Under the pieces are notes generated by a model that saw only the letters and a program-made list of their open reading frames with translations, was not told where the DNA came from and searched no databases. A DNA stretch of 64,000 nucleotides from Lycocorax pyrrhopterus obiensis (lineage: Eukaryota; Chordata; Aves; Passeriformes; Paradisaeidae): contig JACSVZ010000011.1 in the NCBI GenBank assembly GCA_014706295.1, forward strand, positions 13,174,163 to 13,238,162, read 5' to 3'. Below are positions 41,301 through 48,299 of the stretch, one piece after another. Position 1 is the first letter of the stretch. The number at the start of each line of letters is the position of its first letter. The position numbers and the translations under genes were made by a program.

Positions 41301-42297
41301 GATGTGAGGAGTGTCATTGTCGGTGGAACAAAGCCAGGGCACCTTGGTGATTCCCGGGGGACTTGGTGGCAGAGAGGAGCCCTGCCTTATGGGCAGTGAC
41401 TGTCCGTGGCTCAGTGACAGTGAGGGTTCCTGGTTTGGTGGCAGTGACAAGGGTCTTTGGCTCGGTGGCAGTGAGGACTCCTGGCCCAGGGCAATCGGGC
41501 CTGCGTGGGTCTGCGGGGTGCTGCCACATCCAAGAGGCGGCTATGTTTGGGTGCTGGATGTGGGTGGCCTGTCACGGCTGTGTCACCAATGTGAACCCGA
41601 AGTGTGGCTGGGTTGTCCTGTGCCACGGGGCAGGTTCTGCAGCCCCTCTGTGGAGAGAGGGAGCTTTGCTCGGTTGTCTCATCAGAGGGTTACTTCTGAA
41701 GGCTGCTGACAACCGGTCCTTGCTGTAGGTGATGTGAGGCAGCGGGGAGAGGCGTTCCCATGGGCTGGAGCCGCGGTGTCAGAGCTGTGTTGGGGTGCTC
41801 TGTGAGGGTGCTGAAAGCCGACAGAGCCTGTCCCTGCTGCTCCCACCCCGCTGAGTTTGGGAGTGTGGGGGAGGGCTGGGATGCTGTGCACATCTGGCAT
41901 TGGTGGTTCAGTGGTAGAATTCTCGCCTGCCACGCGGGAGGCCCGGGTTCGATTCCCGGCCAATGCAACAATGGCATCCTTTTGCACCCTGGTGTCCCTT
42001 AGGGGACCTTGGTGACATCCTGGTGAACTGTCCCTGCAGACAGATGTGGAGGCGGTGGTGGCCGATCTGGTGAAGCTGATCCACAGCGCGGGCGCTGAGA
42101 GCCGGAGCAAGGCTGTACGCCCCAAGGCACTGCTGGACAACTGCCTCAAGGTCATGCGGATGCTCTACGGGGTGCCCTGTGAGTTGGGGATCAGGGTGGG
42201 AGGCCTGACCTTGGGGAACGCAGGTGCCACACAGGGGGGCCCTGTCCCACACCATGGCACCTGTTCCCTCTATTCAGGTCGGTGGGAGTCCACCTAA
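38331..42297 (+). CDS. IL34: IL34, interleukin-34 precursor
   Basis: IL-34 is a secreted four-helix cytokine that signals through CSF1R to support macrophages and microglia. Coding exons are 38331-38373, 38465-38568, 38858-38935, 39023-39196, 42040-42178 and 42278-42297; phases join to give 185 residues. An alternative start at 38346 (MQQGYAAVL) gives 180 residues and has the better purine at -3. A hydrophobic signal peptide (AAVLCVLAVLGLEAAA) precedes PGECELTRLL. Family landmarks are LQDKLQYEMRLQYMKHYFPI, SNITRL, ALRYLW, HPSWKY and AVRPKALLDNCLKVM. Two N-glycosylation sequons (NIT, NGT) and four cysteines lie in the mature part. The chain ends YGVPCRWEST and lacks the long proline-rich tail of mammalian IL-34. 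It is collinear with SF3B3. The fourth coding intron holds the tRNA-Gly array. Confidence 0.95.
39426..39496 (+). tRNA. tRNA-Gly (anticodon GCC), copy 1
   Basis: A 71-nt gene that folds as a cloverleaf: acceptor stem GCATTGG with CCAATGC and discriminator A, anticodon loop CTGCCAC (GCC), T arm CCGGG-TTCGATT-CCCGG. The A box (TGGTTCAGTGG) and B box (GGTTCGATTCC) are intact. A Pol III terminator TTTT follows at 39501. It is sense to IL34. The companion element found upstream of the other copies is absent here. Confidence 0.97.
39741..40091 (+). repeat. tRNA-Gly companion element, copy A
   Basis: A 351-bp segment directly upstream of tRNA copy 2, beginning TTTGGGTGCTGGATGTGG. It is nearly identical to 41546-41896, with the same length and only a handful of substitutions, and is clearly related to 40748-41124. 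It contains an inverted repeat CGGTTGTC (39866-39873) / GACAACCG (39903-39910) enclosing a CAGA/TCTG inner stem. No open frame is conserved between copies. Its function is unknown to me. Confidence 0.85.
40092..40162 (+). tRNA. tRNA-Gly (anticodon GCC), copy 2
   Basis: Sequence identical to copy 1 over all 71 nt, with intact A and B boxes and GCC anticodon. A TTTT terminator lies at 40175-40178. Upstream is companion element A. Confidence 0.97.
40563..40633 (+). pseudogene. Decayed tRNA-Gly copy
   Basis: The segment aligns with the intact copies along its length: GCATATGTGGTTCAGTGG for the 5' part and GGGTTTGGTTCCTGG for the T arm. The anticodon stem-loop is destroyed (TTGTGCCCGCCCTCAAAAGG), the T loop has lost TTCGA, and the acceptor stem has mismatches (GCATATG against CAGTGC). 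It is probably an old member of the array that lost function. Confidence 0.85.
40748..41124 (+). repeat. tRNA-Gly companion element, copy B (diverged)
   Basis: Related to copies A and C but with many substitutions, an internal GT-rich expansion (about 40994-41040) and a small deletion near CCTGTGCC. The GGTTGTC/GACAACC inverted repeat (40864-40904) and its inner CAGAG/CTCTG stem survive. It lies directly upstream of tRNA copy 3. Confidence 0.8.
41125..41195 (+). tRNA. tRNA-Gly (anticodon GCC), copy 3
   Basis: Identical 71-nt cloverleaf to the other intact copies. A TTTTT terminator lies at 41207-41211. The surrounding DNA is more diverged than that of copies 2 and 4, yet the tRNA itself is unchanged, which suggests selection or gene conversion. 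Confidence 0.97.
41546..41896 (+). repeat. tRNA-Gly companion element, copy C
   Basis: The second member of the near-identical pair with 39741-40091, offset by exactly 1805 bases along its whole length and into tRNA copy 4, so there is no net indel. The hairpin arms lie at 41671-41678 and 41708-41715. This is a recent segmental duplication within the intron. Confidence 0.85.
41897..41967 (+). tRNA. tRNA-Gly (anticodon GCC), copy 4
   Basis: Identical to the other intact copies, with A and B boxes, GCC anticodon and a TTTT terminator at 41980-41983. It ends only 72 bases before IL34 coding exon 5, so Pol III transcription approaches the splice acceptor of its host. Confidence 0.97.
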
Positions 42298-42713
42298 CGC
42301 TGCGGAAGATCCCTCACTCTGCGCCTCCTTGCCCTGGAGCCTCGAATGCTGCCTCTGCTCCTCTCAGAGCCCCATGGGGGTTTCCCAAGGAAGGTGCGAA
42401 GGTGGGACAAATGCCACCCCACCTGGGACCAAACACTACCCCTTCCAGGACTGTGGGACTGTTTATGGCTGTGGGGTCACGTCCATCCAAGACGTCGGGC
42501 ACCTTTTCCATGGGTGTGGGGTCAGACACAGCCCCCCATGGCAGGCAGCTGTTGGGCGGACACGCAGCCTTCCCTGCCCACAGGGCAGGTGAGGGCATCA
42601 CCCTGTTTCTCTCGATTTGTACTTTTTCCTCAGCTTTTATTAAACACCAGTTAATTCTCTAGCATTGCAGCTCAGCTTCCGACTGGGTCCCGGGAGCCTC
42701 CAGCCTTACCCAA

Positions 42714-42719
42714 AATAAA
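42714..42719 (+). terminator. IL34 polyadenylation signal AATAAA
   Basis: AATAAA lies 417 bases past the IL34 stop. An upstream variant ATTAAA lies at 42639-42644. Either could be used; the canonical hexamer is the better guess. Confidence 0.7.
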
Positions 42720-42739
42720 GGACCAGCAAAGAGAACCCC

Positions 42740-44120
42740 ACTGCCTCCACTGCCTCCTCTTTTAGGGTGTCAGCCGCCTCCCTTGCCGCTGTGGGGGAGA
42801 GACTCACTCTGATAAAGGGACCCCTGCCAAGCCACCTCTGTCAGCCCCAGCTCCTTCCCCAGCAAGGAAACATCTGGATTTGTTTGTTGTGCTTGGCGGC
42901 GCGGTGCGGGCGGCACACCTGAGAGACTGGGGCTGCCTGGCTGCCTCCCCCCTTTACAGCTTAGTTAATTACCTTCATCAGCTATTAGAGACCTTAATTG
43001 GTGTATTCCTGGTTGAGGGCTGCTTAGGCTCATGAGTCCATGGGCACTGCAGCATGAGTGGAGACAACGTCTTCCTCCTCCTCCTCCTTCTCCTCCTCCA
43101 CCTCCTTCTCCTCCTCCTTTTCCTCCTCCCTTCATGCCTTCATGTCTAGTGATGATTCCTGTTTATATAAAGCCCACGCAGAGCTCATATAAAACCCACC
43201 AGTGATGATCCACTGCTTCACAAAGAGCTTTAACTAGAGGGACCCTCTCTCCCATCCCTGCTGGCTTTAACAGAGCCCCTGGGTGGTCCAGGGACCCACC
43301 TGGGGCTGCCTCAGCCCCTGGGGCTGAGCCCCAACCTCCCACTCCCTCGTGTGGGAATGATCCTTCATCCTCCTCCACTGTGGGAAAACTGAAGCTGTCC
43401 CTGCAAAATGACCCCTGCCAAGCTTCCCAGAGCATCCCCACAGCAATGGGCTTGCCAAAACCCTGCGTGTCCAGCCCACTTGAGATATTGTGCATTTTCT
43501 TCTGATCCCTCTTTTGAGAGATGGCTTCAAAAATGTCAGCTGAGAGCCTCTACAGGAATGCACTTACAGGATGGGGAATGGGAGCCTGTTTACAGTATCT
43601 CCTGGTGTACCATGAGGGATGGATTCAAGGAGGGTCAGCCCAGGACACCCTGCCCAGGTCTCAAAATAACATCTTTAGGCATGTACTGAGACTTGGGAGA
43701 TCTCCTGCTGTGAAACCCCCAGCTGCTGGGATAGGAAGAACCTTTGCTGGCCTTAAACCAACAAGAGCCTGGCAGCATCCTTGGGGTGGGCATGGAAAGC
43801 CCAGCTGCTTTTGTGGTGGGCAGGCTCAGCAGGACAAGGGCTGAGTTTGGGGATGGTCTGGGATGTGCCCATAAGCAGTATGGCTTCTGGCCCTAGAGTG
43901 AGGACACCCAGGGGGTTTCCTTGGCCCCAGGGGGTGCCTTGGATTCAGGACCACACTTGGAGCATCCTTTCTTATGCTGGACCAACTCAGCATCCCAGGC
44001 TGGGGGGGGGGGCAGCGAATCCAACTCTCACCCCCCAACCCATGTGTCCCTGTTTCTATTCCCCTGCCCACACCACACCCCCCTTTCTGAATCAGAGTGA
44101 GCCTGGAAATGGCAATTCAT
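42740..44120. other. Convergent IL34-dehydrogenase intergenic region
   Basis: About 1.4 kb between the IL34 poly(A) site and the end of the minus-strand dehydrogenase. It contains a TCC-rich microsatellite at 43071-43130. Open frames are short and without recognisable similarity. No RNA gene was recognised. Confidence 0.65.
43071..43130. repeat. (TCC)n-rich microsatellite
   Basis: Nearly pure polypyrimidine triplet repeat CTCCTCCTC with interspersed TTC and CAC units over about 60 bases. Confidence 0.9.
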
Positions 44121-44124
44121 TCAC

Positions 44125-44130
44125 TTTAAT
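44125..44130 (-). terminator. Dehydrogenase polyadenylation signal ATTAAA
   Basis: ATTAAA on the minus strand, 34 bases past the stop codon of the dehydrogenase. This is a very short 3'UTR if used. I saw no AATAAA closer to the stop. Confidence 0.55.
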
Positions 44131-44163
44131 GGGTTATTTAGGCTCAGTGGGTGGGTGCTGCTC

Positions 44164-46452
44164 TCACCAGGGCAGCCTCTGCCCTCTCCAGTCCCAGAAG
44201 GTGCCATTGCTGGTGGCTGAGAGCTGGGCCAGCAGCTGCAGGACACCCCGCACGCTCTCCTCCTCTGTCACCGGGCCCTGCCGCACCCAAGGGCAAGGGA
44301 AAAAGTGAGCCAAGATTCTCCATCCCAACACCCCCCAATCCCACCCATGATATGGTGGAATGCCAGCTCTGGCTGGGTTGGTTTGGGAGCAGCCGAAGAT
44401 GCTTTAGCAGCCAAGGCATGTGGCTTTGCACAAATTGATTGTCCCTCATTTGAGTGCTGTAAAGATTGAGATTAATTTTTTCATTCCCAGTTAAAAAGTG
44501 ACGCTTCTGTCAGCCAGAGCAGGGTAAGGGACAGCCGAGTACAGGACCGGGGTGCCCTCTGCTGACACACGACCAGGATGGGAAAGGAAATAAAAAACAG
44601 AGAAGAAATTGGATGGTTTTGGGGAAGAGCCTGGAATTCTCCCTTTGCTGTGGTGGCACAGCCACTGTGGGACCAAGGGACTGCCCGGGTGTGTGTGCCC
44701 AGGGAAGGGATGTCTTTGGGAAAGGATGATCCTGAGAAGGGATGTTCATGGGAAGGGGTGGCCTTGGGATGGGAAGCTCCTGGGAAAGGATGCCCCTAGG
44801 AATGGATGCCCGTAGGACCTTGCTGAGCTAGGATGCCATGCACCTCCCATCACTCACCATCCCCTGTTCCAAGGGAGGTGTAACACGTCCAGGGTCCACA
44901 GACACGCAGAGGATCCCGCTGCTCCCATACTCCAGGGCCAGGCACTTGGTGAGCATGTTCAGAGCAGCCTGGGCGGACAAATTCCCCTCCTTACCATCAC
45001 GATCTGGCAATGCCATGGCCAGTGGCAGGGGGAATCCCGCAGGAGGTGACCCCCAAATTCCTCCCCATCCTCCCGCTGGCGGTACCTTGCTGCAGCGGTA
45101 GCAGATGTCCTGCCTCTCCTCCCAAGCCTCCGCAACCTCGATGGAGCCCAGGATGCTGGAGATGTTGATGATGGCAGCTTTGCTGCAGCTCATCTCACGC
45201 TGCCCTTGGGCCTCAGCCGCCTCCTTCAGCAGGGGTAGGAAGGCCTGCAGGGGATGGGATCTCAGGCATCACCACCCTCTTCCTCCCTACTCCCAGCGTT
45301 TGGGGCAGGGGTTGCCTGTGTCCTCACCTGGCTTGTCTGCAGGGGCCCGATGGTGTTGGTGGTGTAGACAAGGCTCATGTTCTCTGCTGTCTCAGTGGCC
45401 AAGGTGCTGCGGCGCGTGGTGCCGGTGTTGTTAATCAGGAGGTTGAGGCCAGCACTTCCCACCTCCTCCCGCACCTTCCTGACTGCTGCCTTGATGCTGT
45501 TGGGGTCTGTCACATCTGCAAGGAGACGGGAGGGTTTGGGGACAGGCTGGTGCCCACAACCCTGATAAGATGCTGTAGGTCACGGCAGGAGGCAACTCCC
45601 AGCCACTGAGCATCCTCCTGGTCCCATCAGTGACCTGGTTGAGCTGAGCCAAACCAAGGGATCCGCCTGCTTGGTGGCATTTCCTGGAGCCACCCACGGT
45701 CGCAATTAAATCCTGAGAAGCTTCATCTGCTCCCCGCCCCAGCACTTACCTAGAGGCAGGATCATGACGTTGGGGAAGCCCAAAGCCACCTCGTTGACAG
45801 CCTATGTGGAGAAAGCAGGGGGAGGGGGTCATGTGGGGAAGTTCGATGGGCAGGGACCCTGCATTGTGCCGGGGTGGGAACAGGGCGGCCCCTCATGCCA
45901 CAGCTGACAGGTTACAACAAGATCCAGTGGGAGCGATTTGGGGCGAGTCGCTGCTTCTCTGCACCTGGCTGAGCACAGCAGCTTCAAAGCTCCCAGCAGC
46001 GATGACCCCAGCACAGGGGCTGCCAGCAACCCCCCTGCACTCCCCATCATTCACGTACCTGCGCCAAGAGACGCAAAAAAAATTAAATACATACATATTT
46101 AATACATATATAGCTATTTTTAGTATTTAATACATATATATGTATTTTTGTTACATATATATATATATATATACACACACATGTATTTTTCCATGCCATT
46201 CATCGTGCAGGATGCTGGCACTCAGCCTCCCAATTCCAGGTGGGATGGTGGCAGCCCCAGGCACCATCCCACAGCTGACTACCTCCTGTCCCCCCACACC
46301 GGTGCCCTCCCTACCTTGCCCTGGGGGTCCAGGCAAGCAGCGAAGAGGTGCCGAGGTGGGCTGGGCTGCTCCAGCAACCCCTTCAGCAGCGCCAGGCCCA
46401 GCCCCCCATCACAGCCGGTCAGCAGGACACTGCTCACACTGAGCCCCTCCAT
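44164..46452 (-). CDS. Short-chain dehydrogenase/reductase, C-factor-like (carbonyl reductase type)
   Basis: A classical SDR, probably an NAD(P)H-dependent carbonyl reductase of the C-factor/sniffer-like group; the substrate is unknown. Coding exons on the minus strand are 46452-46315, 45801-45750, 45515-45328, 45244-45086, 44968-44858 and 44277-44164. They sum to 762 nt (253 residues plus stop), the usual family length, with consistent phases and GT-AG sites. Motifs in order: the nucleotide-binding TGCDGGLG near residue 12, LINNTG (usually NNAG), the catalytic-Ser strand INISSILGS, the active-site YRCSK, then DPGRV and the C-terminal GTFWDWRGQRLPW typical of this group. Exon 2 is only 52 nt and makes the loop after the first fold unit a little shorter than usual. 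The gene starts about 360 bases downstream of the MTSS2 poly(A) signal on the same strand. I know of no counterpart between IL34 and MTSS2 in mammals. Confidence 0.88.
44699..44815. repeat. Short minisatellite, GGGAARGGATG units
   Basis: Seven degenerate units of 16-18 bases built on GGGAAGGGATG inside the last intron of the dehydrogenase, for example GGGAAAGGATGATCCT and GGGAAAGGATGCCCCT. Confidence 0.8.
46084..46193. repeat. AT-rich microsatellite, (TA)n and ATACATATTTA units
   Basis: ATTTAATACATATATA is repeated, followed by a pure TA run (about 46156-46172) and (CA)n. It lies in the first intron of the dehydrogenase and stands out sharply from the GC-rich surroundings. Confidence 0.9.
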
Positions 46453-46799
46453 CCCCACTGCTCTCCACAGCCGGTTGTGCCGGCCCAGCGAGGTTTGGCA
46501 ATCGGCCTCGATAATCCGGGAGGTGGCAACACTGCGGGTGCTGCTGGGATGGGTGGAGGTGGGGGGCACCGCCTGCACCCCCTCTTCTGGAGGGGATGGG
46601 GCAGCAGGATGCTCTTCTGCATCCCAGGGTCACCCATCACCTTGACCATGGGGTTGTCTCGCTCCTCCATACCCCAAAACAACCATCCTCCTCCAGCAAT
46701 GGGAACCCCAAAGGGGTGATGGGACCTTCCCACCTGTCCCCCAACACTGGGGTGACCCCAGGGAACCAGAACATCCATAGGAGCGCAGGCAAGGCTATT

Positions 46800-48299
46800 A
46801 ATTACAGTACAACCTTTATTAATACTGGAATCTTCACAGTGCATTCGTTACTTGTAGCAGTGACTATGGAAAACGGGGGAGGGGGGGAAAGAGGGGAATT
46901 ACCACCAGGAAAAAAAAAAAAAAAAAAAAATTAAAAGAAAAGAGGGAATGAAAGAAAGAGAAAGCAACTTGGCAGAGGAACAGGGAGAGGGGAAGCGGCG
47001 GCCGAGGCGGGAACACAAGGAGGGAAAATAAATTAAAAAAAAAGAAAAGAATAAGGACCAAGTTAACAACAGCACCAGAAAAGTTACTTCAGTCGAAAGA
47101 CAGGTCAGTTTTTTTTCTTTTCCAAGGAATTTTTGTTTTCTGTACAAAATAAGAGACCCCCCCCTCCCTCAAACCCAAACATTTGTCACTTGGCATCAGC
47201 GGTTCTGGGCAGGAGAAGGGGAAAGGGGGAGAACTAAATTGTTATTCCTAAGCGGGAGGGCTGAGGGGGCTGCGATGCGACAGACAGCGGGGCGGCGGGG
47301 GTATGTACAGCGGGGGGCCGGGGGTTGTGCTTTCCTCCAGCCGCCGGCAGAAATCAGCTGCTTTGCTTGAGGGTCTGAGTCAAACCTCCCGTGCCCGGAC
47401 CCACCTCCGAGAGGACCCTGCACTGGGTCTGTGGGTGCTGAGGGAGAGTGAGGGGGTTTGGGGGGTTCCCAGTGATCCTTGTGACGGGGGGGGGCAAAGA
47501 GGAGGTTCAGCATCCTCAGTCCCTGCACCCTGGTGTCCCCCCAAGACAGAGGGGACTGCAGTGCCTCTACCCCCACCCCCCCCACCCTCTCACACATCCC
47601 CCAATTCTTCTTCCCCCCCGGCACCCCCAGCCCATTGCTTCTGCCCCCTGAAATGAGGCTGAGCTGTGCTGGCCCCAAGCAGGCAGCTGGGGGGAACGGG
47701 GCCAGGGCCCCCCACTCCTGGTGCTCCTGGTGCTCCGTGGCTGCTGCCACAGCCCTGCTGGCACCGTCCTGTCCTGCTGCGGCTGGGGCCACCCGCCTGC
47801 GCCCGGGGGAAAGAAAACAGAGAGGGGAGGGAAAGCGAGAGGGGAAAAGGAGAAGAGAAACAAAGGGAAAGAGGAAAAAACGGAAAGGAGAAATAGAGGA
47901 AAATAGAAGGGAGGTGAAAAAGAGTTAAAAAAAAAGGAAAAGAAAAAGAGGAAAAGAAGAGAAGAAGAAAAGTGGGAAAATGAAGAAAATAAGAAAAAGA
48001 GAAGGAAAAGCGACATAGAAGAACAAAAGAAAAAATCAAAAGAAAAAAGTAGAAAAAATAAAACAGGGAAAAGAAGAGGAGAAAAGGAGAAAAAGAGGAT
48101 AAAGAAGGCGAAAGAGAGAGCAAGTGAAGGAGGGATGTAGGGAGAGGGCAGGGCAGGAGGAGACAGAAGGGCAGGAAGCAGGGGGCACCGGGGAGGGATG
48201 GGGCAGCAGGTGCCGGCGGGTGGGGGCTCCCGGGGAGGCGCAGCGGTTGCCCCCGATCCATCGGCCGTGGCGGGCACGTCCCTGCTGGCCGGGGCGTCA
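46800..48299 (-). other. MTSS2: MTSS2 3'UTR, pyrimidine-rich
   Basis: This is untranslated sequence of MTSS2. From about 47810 to 48130 the plus strand is almost entirely A and G, so the mRNA carries some 300 nt of nearly uninterrupted U and C. A second purine block with A runs lies at 46870-47050. Such tracts are typical PTBP-family binding substrates; binding here is inference. Confidence 0.75.
46815..46820 (-). terminator. MTSS2 polyadenylation signal AATAAA
   Basis: AATAAA on the minus strand, about 1.48 kb past the MTSS2 stop. This defines a 3'UTR of roughly 48299 to 46800 and leaves only a few hundred bases before the dehydrogenase start codon. Confidence 0.75.

Larger units (their letters stand above)
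39197..42039 (+). other. IL34 intron 4 (between coding exons 4 and 5) with tRNA-Gly array
   Basis: A 2.8-kb intron containing four intact tRNA-Gly(GCC) genes, one decayed tRNA copy, three copies of a roughly 350-bp companion element, and GGCTCAGTGGCAGTGA-like degenerate repeats around 40380-40520 and 41380-41500. The other IL34 introns are short (about 90-290 bases) and empty. Confidence 0.85.

Noticed and set aside
43071..43130. Possible CRISPR-like or coding repeat
   Set aside because: It is a simple TCC microsatellite without spacers. No CRISPR array, bacterial gene or prophage feature occurs in this vertebrate window.
45960..46070. Possible additional exon of the dehydrogenase
   Set aside because: An open stretch lies between exons 1 and 2, but it lacks a convincing acceptor and is not needed: the six-exon model already joins in phase and matches the family length.
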